Made by a program: the position numbers and the translations under genes
In this document: positions 1-8,355 of the stretch, one piece after another
Numbering within the stretch: the first letter of the stretch is position 1
Layout of the letters: each line of letters starts with the position of its first letter
NCBI GenBank assembly: GCA_050289485.1
Contig: JBNKFV010000029.1
Location: forward strand, 124,001 to 188,000
Direction: 5' to 3'
DNA from: JBNKFV01 sp050289485
Lineage (GTDB): Bacteria > Pseudomonadota > Gammaproteobacteria > Pseudomonadales > Cellvibrionaceae
DNA: 64,000 nucleotides
Notes under the pieces: model-generated
The model's input: the letters and a program-made list of their open reading frames with translations, nothing else
Database searches by the model: none
Told to the model about the DNA's origin: nothing

Positions 1-1533
1 TCGCTACAAATCAAAATCGTATTGATTACGCTGTTGGGTATCAGTTTGGCGTTGCTGTATGCCGTGGTGTTCTCGCGTAATCTTACCAGGCCATTGCGGT
101 CTCTGGCTGGTTTGGCTGCGAGTATTGCCAACGGGCATTACCGCCAGCAGGTTAGTATCAGTGCCGATGTGAATGAAGTGAATGAGCTGGCTGGCGCCCT
201 CAATCGCATGCAGCGTGATCTTCGTGAGCGGGAGGCACGGATTGTGTTTCAAGCCAATCACGATCCGCTTACGCATTTAATAAATCGTCGCTATGCGGTT
301 GAGCGGGTAGATGACTTGCTGGCGGGCAGCAGCGCACCTTATACCGTTTGTGTTATCAATGTTCTTGGCTTTCGTGCCATGAACGATACGTTTGGTCACA
401 ATATTGGCGACATTATTTTAATTGAGGTAGCCGCCCGTTTAGAAAGTCTGTCTAACCGTATGCTGACTGCCCGTTTGGTAGGGAATGAATTTCTGTTAGT
501 GGTGAAAAATACACCTGAATTGGAAAACGTGTTGATAGATACCTTGGCTTTATTGAGTGAACCCTACACGCTCAGTGATCTGGAAATCAGTTTGAAATTT
601 TGCTTGGGGGCCGCTCATTATCCAGACGATGGGCTTACTGGTAAATTATTGATTCAGCGGGCAAGTATAGCGCTGGATACGGCGCGGCGAGAGAGATTTT
701 CTATCGTTCATTATAATTTTGAACAGGAAGAAACTTATTTAAAACGCTTACGTTTATTGACAGACCTTAAACTGACCTTGGCAAAAAACGGTGGTCAACT
801 GTGTATGTATTATCAGCCTAAAGTGGCGGCAAGAGATTATTCCGCAACTCACTTTGAGGCCTTGGTTCGTTGGCAGCACCCCATTGATGGTTTTGTGCCG
901 CCGGATGTTTTTGTACCGTTGGCCGAGCAGTCAGGTCTGATTCACGATCTTACCGATTGGGTAATTCTTACGGTGATTACCCAGCTGCAAAAATGGCGGG
1001 CCGAGGGGTTTAATGCAAAAGTTGCGATCAATCTGTCGGCGCAGGATCTACAGCGTTCTGAATTATTGCAACAAGTTAATAGTTTGTTGCGTACACTCAA
1101 TGTGCCAATGGATGCTTTAGCGTTTGAGGTTACTGAAAGTGAAGTGATGCGCGACCCCGAAAAATCTATGGCATTGCTCGATATGTTTCGCTCGCAGGGG
1201 TTTAACCTGGCAATTGATGACTTTGGAACGGGGCATTCGTCATTGGCACAGTTAAAAAATATGCCGGTGACCGAGCTGAAAATTGATCGCATGTTTGTGA
1301 TGAATTTAACCACGTTGGCGGCCGATCGCATTATCGTGCGTTCAATCCTTGATCTCGCCAGAAGTTTTAATTTGGCCGTGGTTGCCGAGGGTGTGGAGGA
1401 TGAGGAAACCGCAGCGCTGTTGAGCGGCTGGGGTGTCGATTGGTTGCAGGGTTATTATTTTAGTCGCTCCCTACCTGCCGACCAAGTGATTAAGTGGTGT
1501 GAAAAATTTGAAGAACAGCATAGATCTGTTTGA
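1..1533 (+). CDS. HAMP-GGDEF-EAL c-di-GMP phosphodiesterase, 5' partial
   Basis: The reading frame is open from base 1, so the N-terminus, probably with a periplasmic sensor, lies outside the window. What remains is the end of a transmembrane helix, a HAMP linker (bases about 70-240), a GGDEF domain and an EAL domain. The GGDEF signature is degenerate (VGNEF, bases 478-492), so diguanylate cyclase activity is unlikely. The EAL domain keeps its catalytic set: EALVRW (from base 856), the Asn of AINLS, the Glu of FEVTES, IDDFGTG (from base 1213), LKIDR, VAEGVED and QGYYFS. An active membrane-bound c-di-GMP phosphodiesterase is therefore expected, with the GGDEF domain at most regulatory. The apparent TTG start at 22 is internal to the frame and is not the real start. 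The truncated-haemoglobin remnant follows at once. Confidence 0.93.
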   Translation, partial: SLQIKIVLITLLGISLALLYAVVFSRNLTRPLRSLAGLAASIANGHYRQQVSISADVNEVNELAGALNRMQRDLREREARIVFQANHDPLTHLINRRYAVERVDDLLAGSSAPYTVCVINVLGFRAMNDTFGHNIGDIILIEVAARLESLSNRMLTARLVGNEFLLVVKNTPELENVLIDTLALLSEPYTLSDLEISLKFCLGAAHYPDDGLTGKLLIQRASIALDTARRERFSIVHYNFEQEETYLKRLRLLTDLKLTLAKNGGQLCMYYQPKVAARDYSATHFEALVRWQHPIDGFVPPDVFVPLAEQSGLIHDLTDWVILTVITQLQKWRAEGFNAKVAINLSAQDLQRSELLQQVNSLLRTLNVPMDALAFEVTESEVMRDPEKSMALLDMFRSQGFNLAIDDFGTGHSSLAQLKNMPVTELKIDRMFVMNLTTLAADRIIVRSILDLARSFNLAVVAEGVEDEETAALLSGWGVDWLQGYYFSRSLPADQVIKWCEKFEEQHRSV

Positions 1534-1563
1534 TCGTTCCATCTGCAAAAAATTCCCTGTCCG

Positions 1564-1752
1564 TTGTGCGCAGATATGGGCGGGCAATCTTCCATCGAAG
1601 CCATTGTCGATAATTTTATTGCCGAAAGCGACTTTAACCGCACGGTAGGCTTACTTATCAACGCCATGAATAAAGCCAATATTGCGCAGCCATTACAAAA
1701 TCGGTTGCTGGCGAAACTGGCGCACAAGCGCAGCGATATGATCTATCGCTGA
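1564..1752 (+). pseudogene. Truncated haemoglobin (group 1) remnant with internal deletion
   Basis: The 62-codon frame starts just after the EAL gene. Its first part (MGGQSSIEAIVDNFI, codons 5-19) looks like helix A and the start of helix B of group 1 truncated haemoglobins. The rest, from DFNRTVGLLINAMNKAN to RSDMIYR, looks like the family's C-terminal G and H helices. The middle, about 60-70 residues with the distal pocket Tyr and the proximal haem His, is absent, and the frame continues across the junction. There is no convincing ribosome-binding site; possible starts are TTG 1564 or ATG 1576. I read it as an in-frame deletion remnant that cannot bind haem as a normal globin would. A functional mini-protein is less likely. 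Family identification is from remembered sequence features. Confidence 0.6.
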
Positions 1753-1760
1753 GTAAATCA

Positions 1761-2594
1761 CTATTCAGGTTGTAACACTTCATTACGGAAAGTACTCGTA
1801 CTGTCGCTAAGCAGTTCTTGCAATAGGGGCAGTACGTCGGTCATGGCTTTTTGCAGTGTCCATGGTGGATTGATCACGATCATGCCTGAGGCGGTCATCC
1901 CGCGTTCGTCGGTGTCGCCCGTTAAGCCTAGTTCGAACAGTTGAATATTTCTGATGCCGGTTTGTTTTAAGGCTTTTTCCATTTGCTGAATCTGCGCGCG
2001 CTTTACCACCGGGTACCACAACGCATAGGTACCGGTAGCAAAACGCCGATGTGCCTGCGCGATTGTTTTTACCACCAGTTGATAATCGGTTTTTACTTCA
2101 TAAGAGGGGTCTATCAAAACCAGTGCCCGCCGCGATACGGGAGGCAGCAGACTGATAAGCCCTTGCAGACCGTCTTCTGGTTTAACGCGACATTTTTTAA
2201 AGGGCTTACAGTTGGTCGCCAGGGTGGTGCTGTCGTTGGGGTGTAATTCGTAGCACCAGGCTTGATCTTGTGGGCGTAAAAACTGGGCCGCAATGAGGGG
2301 CGACCCGGGATAGTAGCGCAAGGCCTGCCCTTTATTGTAGCGCCGTATTGTGGTGAGGTAGGGCTGTAGTAGGGGCTCTGCATTGCCCCACAGTTTGCCG
2401 ATACCGTTACGGTACTCTTCCAGTTTGCTGGCTTGTGCCGAGGTAAGCGCGTATAGGCCTGCCCCGGCGTGGGTGTCGATATAACTGAAGGGTTTGTCTT
2501 TTGCCGTCATGTGTTTGAGGCATTCGATCAACACCATATGTTTGAGAACATCGGCGTAATTGCCAGCGTGATAAGAGTGGCGATAACTAAGCAA
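1761..2594 (-). CDS. rlmJ: 23S rRNA (adenine2030-N6)-methyltransferase RlmJ
   Basis: RlmJ methylates A2030 of 23S rRNA using SAM. The protein begins with the family N-terminus LSYRHSYHAGNYADVLKH and carries the SAM-site stretch SYIDTHAGAGLY and the motif IV equivalent LVLIDPSYE. I chose a TTG start at 2594 because this gives the usual N-terminus and about 277 residues, close to the E. coli protein, and because AGGA lies 7 bases upstream. The frame extends to an in-frame TTG at 2645, which would add 17 atypical residues. The gene converges on the globin remnant. Motif IV reads DPSY rather than the commoner DPPY or DPPF. Confidence 0.93.
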   Translation of the reverse strand: MLSYRHSYHAGNYADVLKHMVLIECLKHMTAKDKPFSYIDTHAGAGLYALTSAQASKLEEYRNGIGKLWGNAEPLLQPYLTTIRRYNKGQALRYYPGSPLIAAQFLRPQDQAWCYELHPNDSTTLATNCKPFKKCRVKPEDGLQGLISLLPPVSRRALVLIDPSYEVKTDYQLVVKTIAQAHRRFATGTYALWYPVVKRAQIQQMEKALKQTGIRNIQLFELGLTGDTDERGMTASGMIVINPPWTLQKAMTDVLPLLQELLSDSTSTFRNEVLQPE

Positions 2595-3226
2595 GGGGCA
2601 ATCCTGTGGTTGGCGTGCTGCGATATGGTGCAAAAACGGCGGCAATCATAGCATTTGGGCTATTGATACAAACAGTACTATTTACCTGTTTGCCATACTC
2701 CAATGCTATCGAGGCTTGAAAGGGGGAAACTTTTGCTGTGATTATTGTCACTTGTTAGAGGTGTGGTTGTAGGTGCTAGGGTAGCTACGTAGAAAACCCG
2801 CCTCCACATACGCTTATGTGGGTGTGTTCAGGCAAATGCGGCACAAACTCTGCATAGTATTTACTGGGTAATTACTGTGTCATTGTTACGTGAAACGCGG
2901 CGAGCCTTGGCTATACTCAACTATGTAGGCTGGTCTTTGGGGCGTTTGGCCCCAGTCGTTAGTACATTCTCGATACTGCAGAACAGGCAGGTCGTTCTAT
3001 GCAAAGACAAGGTTCTTTGCACTCTAGACAGCATGGTGTGAACCGCGCCTCGTCAAATAAAACATGATTCATGCAGAGAAACTCTCTGCAGTTGTCTATC
3101 AGCTTGATGGGTCATCAATGTATGCCAGTCAAGCCTGGTGATTCTGAGAGTTCGTTGCGGCGGACTCCGGCTTTGCGGCTGAGAGGTAATCAGTCTTCGC
3201 TCAATCGATAAGTGAGGAGTTGGATT
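2595..3226. other. Non-coding region upstream of the ectoine catabolism genes, with several hairpins
   Basis: About 630 bases without a credible gene separate rlmJ and doeD, which are divergently transcribed. Perfect hairpins are visible: CCACATA/TATGTGG (2804-2821, 4-base loop), GCAAAGA/TCTTTGC (3001-3020) and TGCAGAGA/TCTCTGCA (3072-3090, 3-base loop). None is followed by a T-run, so they are not simple terminators. They could belong to a structured 5' leader or to operators for a ligand-sensing regulator. I recognise no known riboswitch class. Confidence 0.5.
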
Positions 3227-4495
3227 ATGGGCATTTTTGCTGATCGTGAATCTGGTATTCGTGCGTACTGTCGCGTGTATCCAGTTGTCTTTGATAAGGC
3301 CCAAAATGCGAGACAGATCGACGAGCAGGGGCACGAATACATCGACTTTTTTGCCGGCGCTGGCGTGTTGAATTTTGGTCACAATAACGAGCGCATGAAG
3401 CGCGCGATGATTGCCCACCTTGAGGCCAATGGTATTACCCATAGCCTTGATATGCATACCACGGTTAAGCGCCGTTTTATTGAGCAGTTTGTTAAAACTA
3501 TTCTCGAACCTCGCAACATGCCGCACAAATTACAGTTTATGGGGCCAACCGGTACCAACGCGGTGGAAGCTGCGCTTAAGTTGGCGCGCCGGGCTACCGG
3601 GCGACAAGAGATAGTGGCATTTACCCGCGGCTTTCATGGAATGACACTGGGCTCGCTGGCGTGTACGGCTAACCAAGTATTTCGCAAAGCAGCTGGCGTG
3701 CCGTTGGTTCACGTGAGCCATTATCCGTTTGGTTGTAACACACCGTGCATGGGTTGTGAGGCGGGGTGCGGGCAGCAAAGCCTCGACCAAATGCGCGCTT
3801 TGTATGAAGACGGATCCTCCGGTATTCAGCCGCCAGCAGCATTCCTGGTGGAAACCGTGCAAGCCGAAGGGGGCGTGAATGTTGCCGATAAAGCCTGGTT
3901 ACAAGGGCTGGTCACATTGGCGAAAGATTTTGGTTCTCTGTTGATTGTTGACGACATTCAAGTAGGGATGGGCCGCACCGGATCCTTTTTCAGTTTCGAT
4001 GACCTCGATATCGACCCAGACATTATTTGCCTGGCCAAAGGCATTGGCGGTATGGGTACACCGCTGGCGCTTAATTTGGTGAAGCCGGAGTACGACAAAC
4101 TCTGGTCGCCGGGTGAGCACACCGGCACGTTTCGTGGGCAGGGGTTGTCGTTTGTTGCCGGTACTGAAGCACTCAGTTATTTCGAAAACAACGAATTAAT
4201 GGACAGCGTTAAAGCCAACGAAAAAATTATGCGCACGGCTTTGCAGCCGTTGGCAGATCATCCCCGTGTTCAGGTGCGCGGTAAAGGCATGATACTGGGG
4301 CTCGACTTGGGCGAAACTGCGAAGGCGGCCAGTGTTGTCAAAGCTTGCTTTGACCGTGGCTTGTTGGTGGCCAGTTGTGGTGTGGGCGGCCGGGTTGTGA
4401 AACTGATACCGCCACTCACTATTCCGGAAAGTGATTTGAAAGAGGGGCTAGACATTTTGGTATCGGTCACCCAACAGGTACTGGAGGCAGCATGA
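3227..4495 (+). CDS. doeD: Diaminobutyrate-2-oxoglutarate transaminase (DoeD-type)
   Basis: Class III PLP aminotransferase, 422 residues, closely resembling EctB and DoeD. In ectoine breakdown it would convert L-2,4-diaminobutyrate to aspartate semialdehyde. Visible features are an EctB-like N-terminus, FMGPTGTNAVEAALKLARRA, GFHGMTLGSLA, the PLP aspartate D242 in VDDIQ and the Schiff-base lysine K271 in LAKGIGG. The ATG at 3227 has GAGGAG 7 bases upstream; a GTG at 3212 is in frame but badly placed. Neighbours doeA and doeC, and the absence of ectA and ectC, favour DoeD over biosynthetic EctB. Oddity: residues 170-181 form a CX3CX2CX3C cluster in an insertion I do not recall in EctB. The gene overlaps doeA by ATGA. 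Confidence 0.88.
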   Translation: MGIFADRESGIRAYCRVYPVVFDKAQNARQIDEQGHEYIDFFAGAGVLNFGHNNERMKRAMIAHLEANGITHSLDMHTTVKRRFIEQFVKTILEPRNMPHKLQFMGPTGTNAVEAALKLARRATGRQEIVAFTRGFHGMTLGSLACTANQVFRKAAGVPLVHVSHYPFGCNTPCMGCEAGCGQQSLDQMRALYEDGSSGIQPPAAFLVETVQAEGGVNVADKAWLQGLVTLAKDFGSLLIVDDIQVGMGRTGSFFSFDDLDIDPDIICLAKGIGGMGTPLALNLVKPEYDKLWSPGEHTGTFRGQGLSFVAGTEALSYFENNELMDSVKANEKIMRTALQPLADHPRVQVRGKGMILGLDLGETAKAASVVKACFDRGLLVASCGVGGRVVKLIPPLTIPESDLKEGLDILVSVTQQVLEAA

Positions 4496-5790
4496 TTAAT
4501 CGTGACGATATGACGTTTCCGTTTGCGGAATACGAGCGTCGCTTGCGCGAACTGCGCGAGCGTATTGCTGAGCGCTGCCTGGATGCGGTGGTCATCAGTG
4601 ATCCTGAAAATATTATGTATTTAACTGACTACCAAACCACCGGCTACTCGTTTTTTCAGGCGTTAGTGGTACCGCTTGAGAGTGAACCATTTATGATCAC
4701 CCGCAAGCTGGAAGAGTCGAATGTACACGCGCGTACGTGGGTGGAGCTAACGCGACCTTATCCTGATACCGGCGATGCGATTCAAATGCTGGTGGATGCA
4801 CTGCGCGAGTTTGGTTTGGCCGACAAGCGTATCGGCTATGAACGTAACAGCTATTTTTTCCCCGCTTACCATCAGGATTATATTCACACAACCTTGACCG
4901 AAGGTAAGTTGCTCGACTGTTTTGGTATCGTTGAAGAAGGGCGCGTGTGTAAGTCGGCGGTAGAGATTGAGGTAATGCGCAAAGCCGCCAAGGCTACCGA
5001 GGCAGGCATGACAGCGGGTATTGATGCCTGTAAAGCGGGTGTTACTGAAAATGAAATTGCCGGTGCGATCAGCGCGGCCATGTTTTCTGCCGGGGGCGAA
5101 TTTCCGGCTGTCATGCCCTACGTTACCTCTGGCCCACGCACCATGATTGGCCATGCAACCTGGGAGGGGCGCGTTGTGCAGCCCGGCGAGCATGTATTTT
5201 TGGAAGTGGGTGGCTGCTACCGACGTTATCACACGGCGATGATGCGCACCGTAATGCTGGGTGAATTGCCCGATTCTATGTACCGTGCACAAGAGGTGAT
5301 GAAAACGGCATTAAATGTTTTGCATCAGGAAGTTCAGCCGGGCATGACCGTGTCTGATGTCGACAATATGATTCGCAATATCATCACTCACAACGATGTG
5401 GGTGCCCGTTTGATTACCCGTTCTGGCTATTCTATTGGCATTGCGTTCCCACCCAGTTGGGATGAAGGCTATATTGTGAGCCTAAAACAAGGAGAATCTA
5501 CCGTTTTACGGCCTGGAATGACATTTCATGTCATTCCTTGGATGTGGGGCGTCGATGGCGACAAAACCTGTGGTATCTCTGATACCATTTATATTACCGA
5601 CACTGGCTGCGAATCGTTTTTTACGCTCGACCGGGACTTTACGGTCAAGACCAGCACGAACATGAAAGCAGCCAATGTGCCCTCAGCGGTTGAGCCATTT
5701 AACAAAAAGCAGCTCGACAGCGACAAACCGGTAGAAAAGCATTCGGCAGACTTTAGTGAAAAATCTGCCGCCAAGGTAGTAAAGAAATAG
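4492..5790 (+). CDS. doeA: Ectoine hydrolase (M24 peptidase fold)
   Basis: DoeA (EutD) opens the ectoine ring to give N-acetyl-2,4-diaminobutyrate. The 432-residue protein has an N-terminal creatinase-like domain (ISDPENIMYLTDYQTTGY) and a pita-bread catalytic domain (EEGRVCKSAVEIEVMRKAAKA, PYVTSGPRTMIGHATWEG, GIAFPPSWDEGYIVSL, FHVIPWMWGVDG). This matches ectoine hydrolases rather than metal-dependent prolidases. The start overlaps the doeD stop (ATGA), implying translational coupling. The C-terminus carries about 35 extra lysine- and serine-rich residues beyond the usual length of roughly 400. Cytoplasmic. The partner deacetylase DoeB is not in the window. Confidence 0.9.
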   Translation: MINRDDMTFPFAEYERRLRELRERIAERCLDAVVISDPENIMYLTDYQTTGYSFFQALVVPLESEPFMITRKLEESNVHARTWVELTRPYPDTGDAIQMLVDALREFGLADKRIGYERNSYFFPAYHQDYIHTTLTEGKLLDCFGIVEEGRVCKSAVEIEVMRKAAKATEAGMTAGIDACKAGVTENEIAGAISAAMFSAGGEFPAVMPYVTSGPRTMIGHATWEGRVVQPGEHVFLEVGGCYRRYHTAMMRTVMLGELPDSMYRAQEVMKTALNVLHQEVQPGMTVSDVDNMIRNIITHNDVGARLITRSGYSIGIAFPPSWDEGYIVSLKQGESTVLRPGMTFHVIPWMWGVDGDKTCGISDTIYITDTGCESFFTLDRDFTVKTSTNMKAANVPSAVEPFNKKQLDSDKPVEKHSADFSEKSAAKVVKK

Positions 5791-5814
5791 CGCACAAGAA
5801 GCAGGAGTTTACCC

Positions 5815-7176
5815 ATGTTGATAGCAACTAACCCAACCACTGGCAAAGCCTTTGCCGAATTTGCGGCGCTGACTGCTGAGCAGGCCAGCGCAGCGGTAGA
5901 GGCAGCCCACGACGCGGCGCAAACATGGCGCAAAACCTCGTTTGCCGAGCGGGCAGCGTTATTGCGCAAGGTGGCTGAGGAGTTGCGCAAAGAAAAAAGT
6001 GCAATGGCCGAGATAATGGCGAAAGAAATGGGTAAACCCATTAATGAAGGTGGCCCAGAAGTAGAAAAAGCTGCGTGGTGTGCTGAGCATTATGCCGAGC
6101 ATGCAGAAACCTATCTGGCAAGACAAACCATCGCCTCTGATGCGAGCTTGAGCTATGTAACCTATCAGCCATTGGGCACCATTTTGGGTATTTTACCGTG
6201 GAATGCTCCTTTGTGGTTGGCATTTCGGTTTCTTGCACCCTCGTTGATGGCAGGTAACACCTGTGTATTAAAACACGACCCATTGGTGCCAGGTTGCGCG
6301 GCCGCCATTGCCGATGCATTCGCACGCGCCGGCGCGCCCGCAAATGTGATGGTGAATTTACCTATTGGCACGCCAGAGGTAGAAGTCGTGATTCGCCACC
6401 CGCATATTGCGGCGGTGTCGTTTACTGGCTCAGCCAAAGCCGGTGGCATTGTGGCTTCAATTGCCGCCAGTGAAATTAAGCATTCGGTGCTCGAACTGGG
6501 TGGGTCCGACCCCTGCATTGTGCTGGCCGATGCCGATCTTGAAAAAGCAGCCGATGTGGCCACGCTGTCGCGCATTATTAATGCCGGGCAATCCTGCATT
6601 GCTGCCAAGCGCATTATTGTTGAAGCGTCTATTTACGACGATTTTGTTGAGCGATTAAAGCGCCGCTTGTCTGTATTGCGGGTGGGAGATCCACTGCTGG
6701 ATACCACTGATGTTGGTCCCATTGCGCGGGCTGACCTGCGCGATAATTTGCATCGGCAGGTGCAAACCAGTATCAGTGAGGGAGCCTCTTGTGTGCTGGG
6801 TGGTGAGTTACCCGACAACGATGGATTCTTTTATCCGGTAACGTTGCTGACGAATGTGACGCCAGCAATGTGCGCCTTTCGAGAAGAAACGTTTGGGCCA
6901 GTGATGAGTGTGGTTAAAGCGGCCAATGCCGACGACGCGCTGGTGTTGGCTAACGATACTGAATACGGTTTGGGTGCCGCCATATGGACAGCCGACAAAC
7001 AGGTTGCTGCACGGTTTGCTGAGGAGTTACAGGCTGGGCAAGTGGCCGTTAACGGTATTGTAAAAACAGACCCTCGTTTGCCCAGCGGTGGTATTAAGCG
7101 TTCTGGTTTTGGTCGCGAGCTGGGACCGCATGGCATTAAAGAATTTGTGAATGCCAAGCAGATATGGATTGCCTGA
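5815..7176 (+). CDS. doeC: Aldehyde dehydrogenase, probable aspartate-semialdehyde dehydrogenase DoeC
   Basis: NAD(P)-dependent aldehyde dehydrogenase of the succinate-semialdehyde dehydrogenase type, 453 residues. It has PWNAPLWLAFRFLAPSLMAGN, the nucleotide-binding VSFTGSAKAG, catalytic Glu227 in LELGGSDPC and nucleophile Cys261 in NAGQSCIAAKR. In the doe pathway DoeC oxidises aspartate semialdehyde to aspartate, completing conversion of ectoine to a central metabolite. CAGGAG lies 8 bases before the ATG, and the gap to doeA is 24 bases. It is the last gene of the operon, before a terminator. By sequence alone it could act on succinate semialdehyde; context decides the call. Confidence 0.85.
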   Translation: MLIATNPTTGKAFAEFAALTAEQASAAVEAAHDAAQTWRKTSFAERAALLRKVAEELRKEKSAMAEIMAKEMGKPINEGGPEVEKAAWCAEHYAEHAETYLARQTIASDASLSYVTYQPLGTILGILPWNAPLWLAFRFLAPSLMAGNTCVLKHDPLVPGCAAAIADAFARAGAPANVMVNLPIGTPEVEVVIRHPHIAAVSFTGSAKAGGIVASIAASEIKHSVLELGGSDPCIVLADADLEKAADVATLSRIINAGQSCIAAKRIIVEASIYDDFVERLKRRLSVLRVGDPLLDTTDVGPIARADLRDNLHRQVQTSISEGASCVLGGELPDNDGFFYPVTLLTNVTPAMCAFREETFGPVMSVVKAANADDALVLANDTEYGLGAAIWTADKQVAARFAEELQAGQVAVNGIVKTDPRLPSGGIKRSGFGRELGPHGIKEFVNAKQIWIA

Positions 7177-7197
7177 TCGTTATCAGCAACTGTAAAA

Positions 7198-7222
7198 AGC
7201 CACCCATTGCGGTGGCTTTTTT
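7198..7222. terminator. Rho-independent terminator after doeC
   Basis: A 7-bp stem AGCCACC/GGTGGCT with a 6-base loop is followed by TTTTTT. It lies between convergent doeC and the LEA-type lipoprotein gene; A residues precede the stem, so it may work in both directions. Confidence 0.85.
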
Positions 7223-7238
7223 ATTGCCGGGTTAATAG

Positions 7239-7712
7239 TTAACGCAGTTTGAGCGTGCCGCGCTCGCTGATCTGCTGGCTTGGCCAAGGGCCTGTTAAAT
7301 CCACTTTAGCGGTAATCGCATAGTCCAGCTGTTGCGTTGAAGTATTACTCAGTAGCATAAACAGGCGTGGCGCGGCCAATAAGTTGGCGGTTACCGGTAC
7401 GGTAAATTCACTGGTACCGTAAGCTGGTATGCTGGGTATATCGCCACTGGCGCCGCGCAGCAAATCAACACCGTTGATACTCACCTGATAACTCATGCCT
7501 TTAATGGGTAGGGCGACGCTATTGGGGTTAATTAGCTGTAGCCGCAGTGTGAACAAGGCGCCCTGGCCACTGCCTGCCGGCTCTATGTTGGTAATGGATA
7601 GCTGCGGCGTTTCCAGTCTCATGGTGGCGCAACCATTAAGAAAAAGTGCCAGTAATGTGGCAACAACGCAGTATTTAATTGCCGTTGCGCGGTGAGATGT
7701 AATTGATGCCAT
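7239..7712 (-). CDS. LEA type 2 (Water-stress/hypersensitive-response) family lipoprotein
   Basis: A 157-residue lipoprotein with a type II signal peptide ending in the lipobox LNGC, so Cys28 should be lipidated. The mature part (LETPQLSITNIEP, LRLQLINPNSVALPIKGMSYQVSING, FTVPVTANL) has the immunoglobulin-like pattern of LEA14-type desiccation proteins. It probably sits on a periplasmic membrane face and may help in osmotic or drying stress; the molecular role is not established. AAGGAG lies 7 bases before the ATG. It is convergent with the doe operon, and the shared link to osmotic stress is suggestive only. Confidence 0.8.
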   Translation of the reverse strand: MASITSHRATAIKYCVVATLLALFLNGCATMRLETPQLSITNIEPAGSGQGALFTLRLQLINPNSVALPIKGMSYQVSINGVDLLRGASGDIPSIPAYGTSEFTVPVTANLLAAPRLFMLLSNTSTQQLDYAITAKVDLTGPWPSQQISERGTLKLR

Positions 7713-8355
7713 GAGCTCTCCTTAGTATCACGTGTTAGTGCTAACAGGCCTTAGTGAGCAGTGTATCGATATTCACCCCGCCTGGCTGCTTTTATCTTAT
7801 GGGCAGCGCGTAAGCAGGTGATGGCGTAACCTGTTAGAAATATCGCCGTCACAAAAGTTGCAACCACCTGCGGCTGATGTGCTCCGTAGCGTGCGTTGCT
7901 GCGCGGAAAAATCCACTCAGCGTATGTAATAGCACCTCTTTTTACGGTTAATGCATGTGGGCTGGCTCTCTATCTTGTTCTTACCTGCGCGTTTCAATGC
8001 TAAAGATCGTTCGTGGCGGTTTCGAGCTTTTTTATGACCACCTGACAAGTGATAGGCGGCAGTTTGCAGCGTTCCGTAGATTGTATGGCGTTTTCCAAAA
8101 GTACCCGTACTAAATTTGGGCCTTTCGGAGATAAAGCCACCAAATACTGATGAATTTTTTTTAGCATTGATTCTACTGTCTACAATAAAACTGATGAACG
8201 ACAATCAGGTAGCTATCGATGGCATACGGCAGTTAGTAAAGCTACTGATCTTAGCCACTTGCCACGGGAATGCGGTCTTTTCCCATAGCGGCAATTGGCA
8301 GATAACACTACCCAATACCAACAGATAGTGACTTAACTTCAAGTGGAGAAAAGAG
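7713..8355. other. Non-coding region between lipoprotein gene and TonB receptor
   Basis: Some 640 bases between divergent genes. No open frame here has a good ribosome-binding site or recognisable product. I find no convincing promoter pair or operator. It presumably holds the promoters of both flanking genes and a long 5' leader for the receptor. Confidence 0.5.

Noticed and set aside
2804..3090. Known riboswitch (glycine, guanidine or similar) upstream of doeD
   Set aside because: Hairpins are present but I could not match conserved core sequences of these classes.
3227..4495. Reading the transaminase as EctB of ectoine biosynthesis
   Set aside because: ectA and ectC are absent, and the gene is coupled to ectoine hydrolase, so the catabolic DoeD role fits better.
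7917..8204. Minus-strand frame of 95 codons in the gap before the first TonB receptor
   Set aside because: TTG start without ribosome-binding site, no family similarity, unlike neighbouring codon use.
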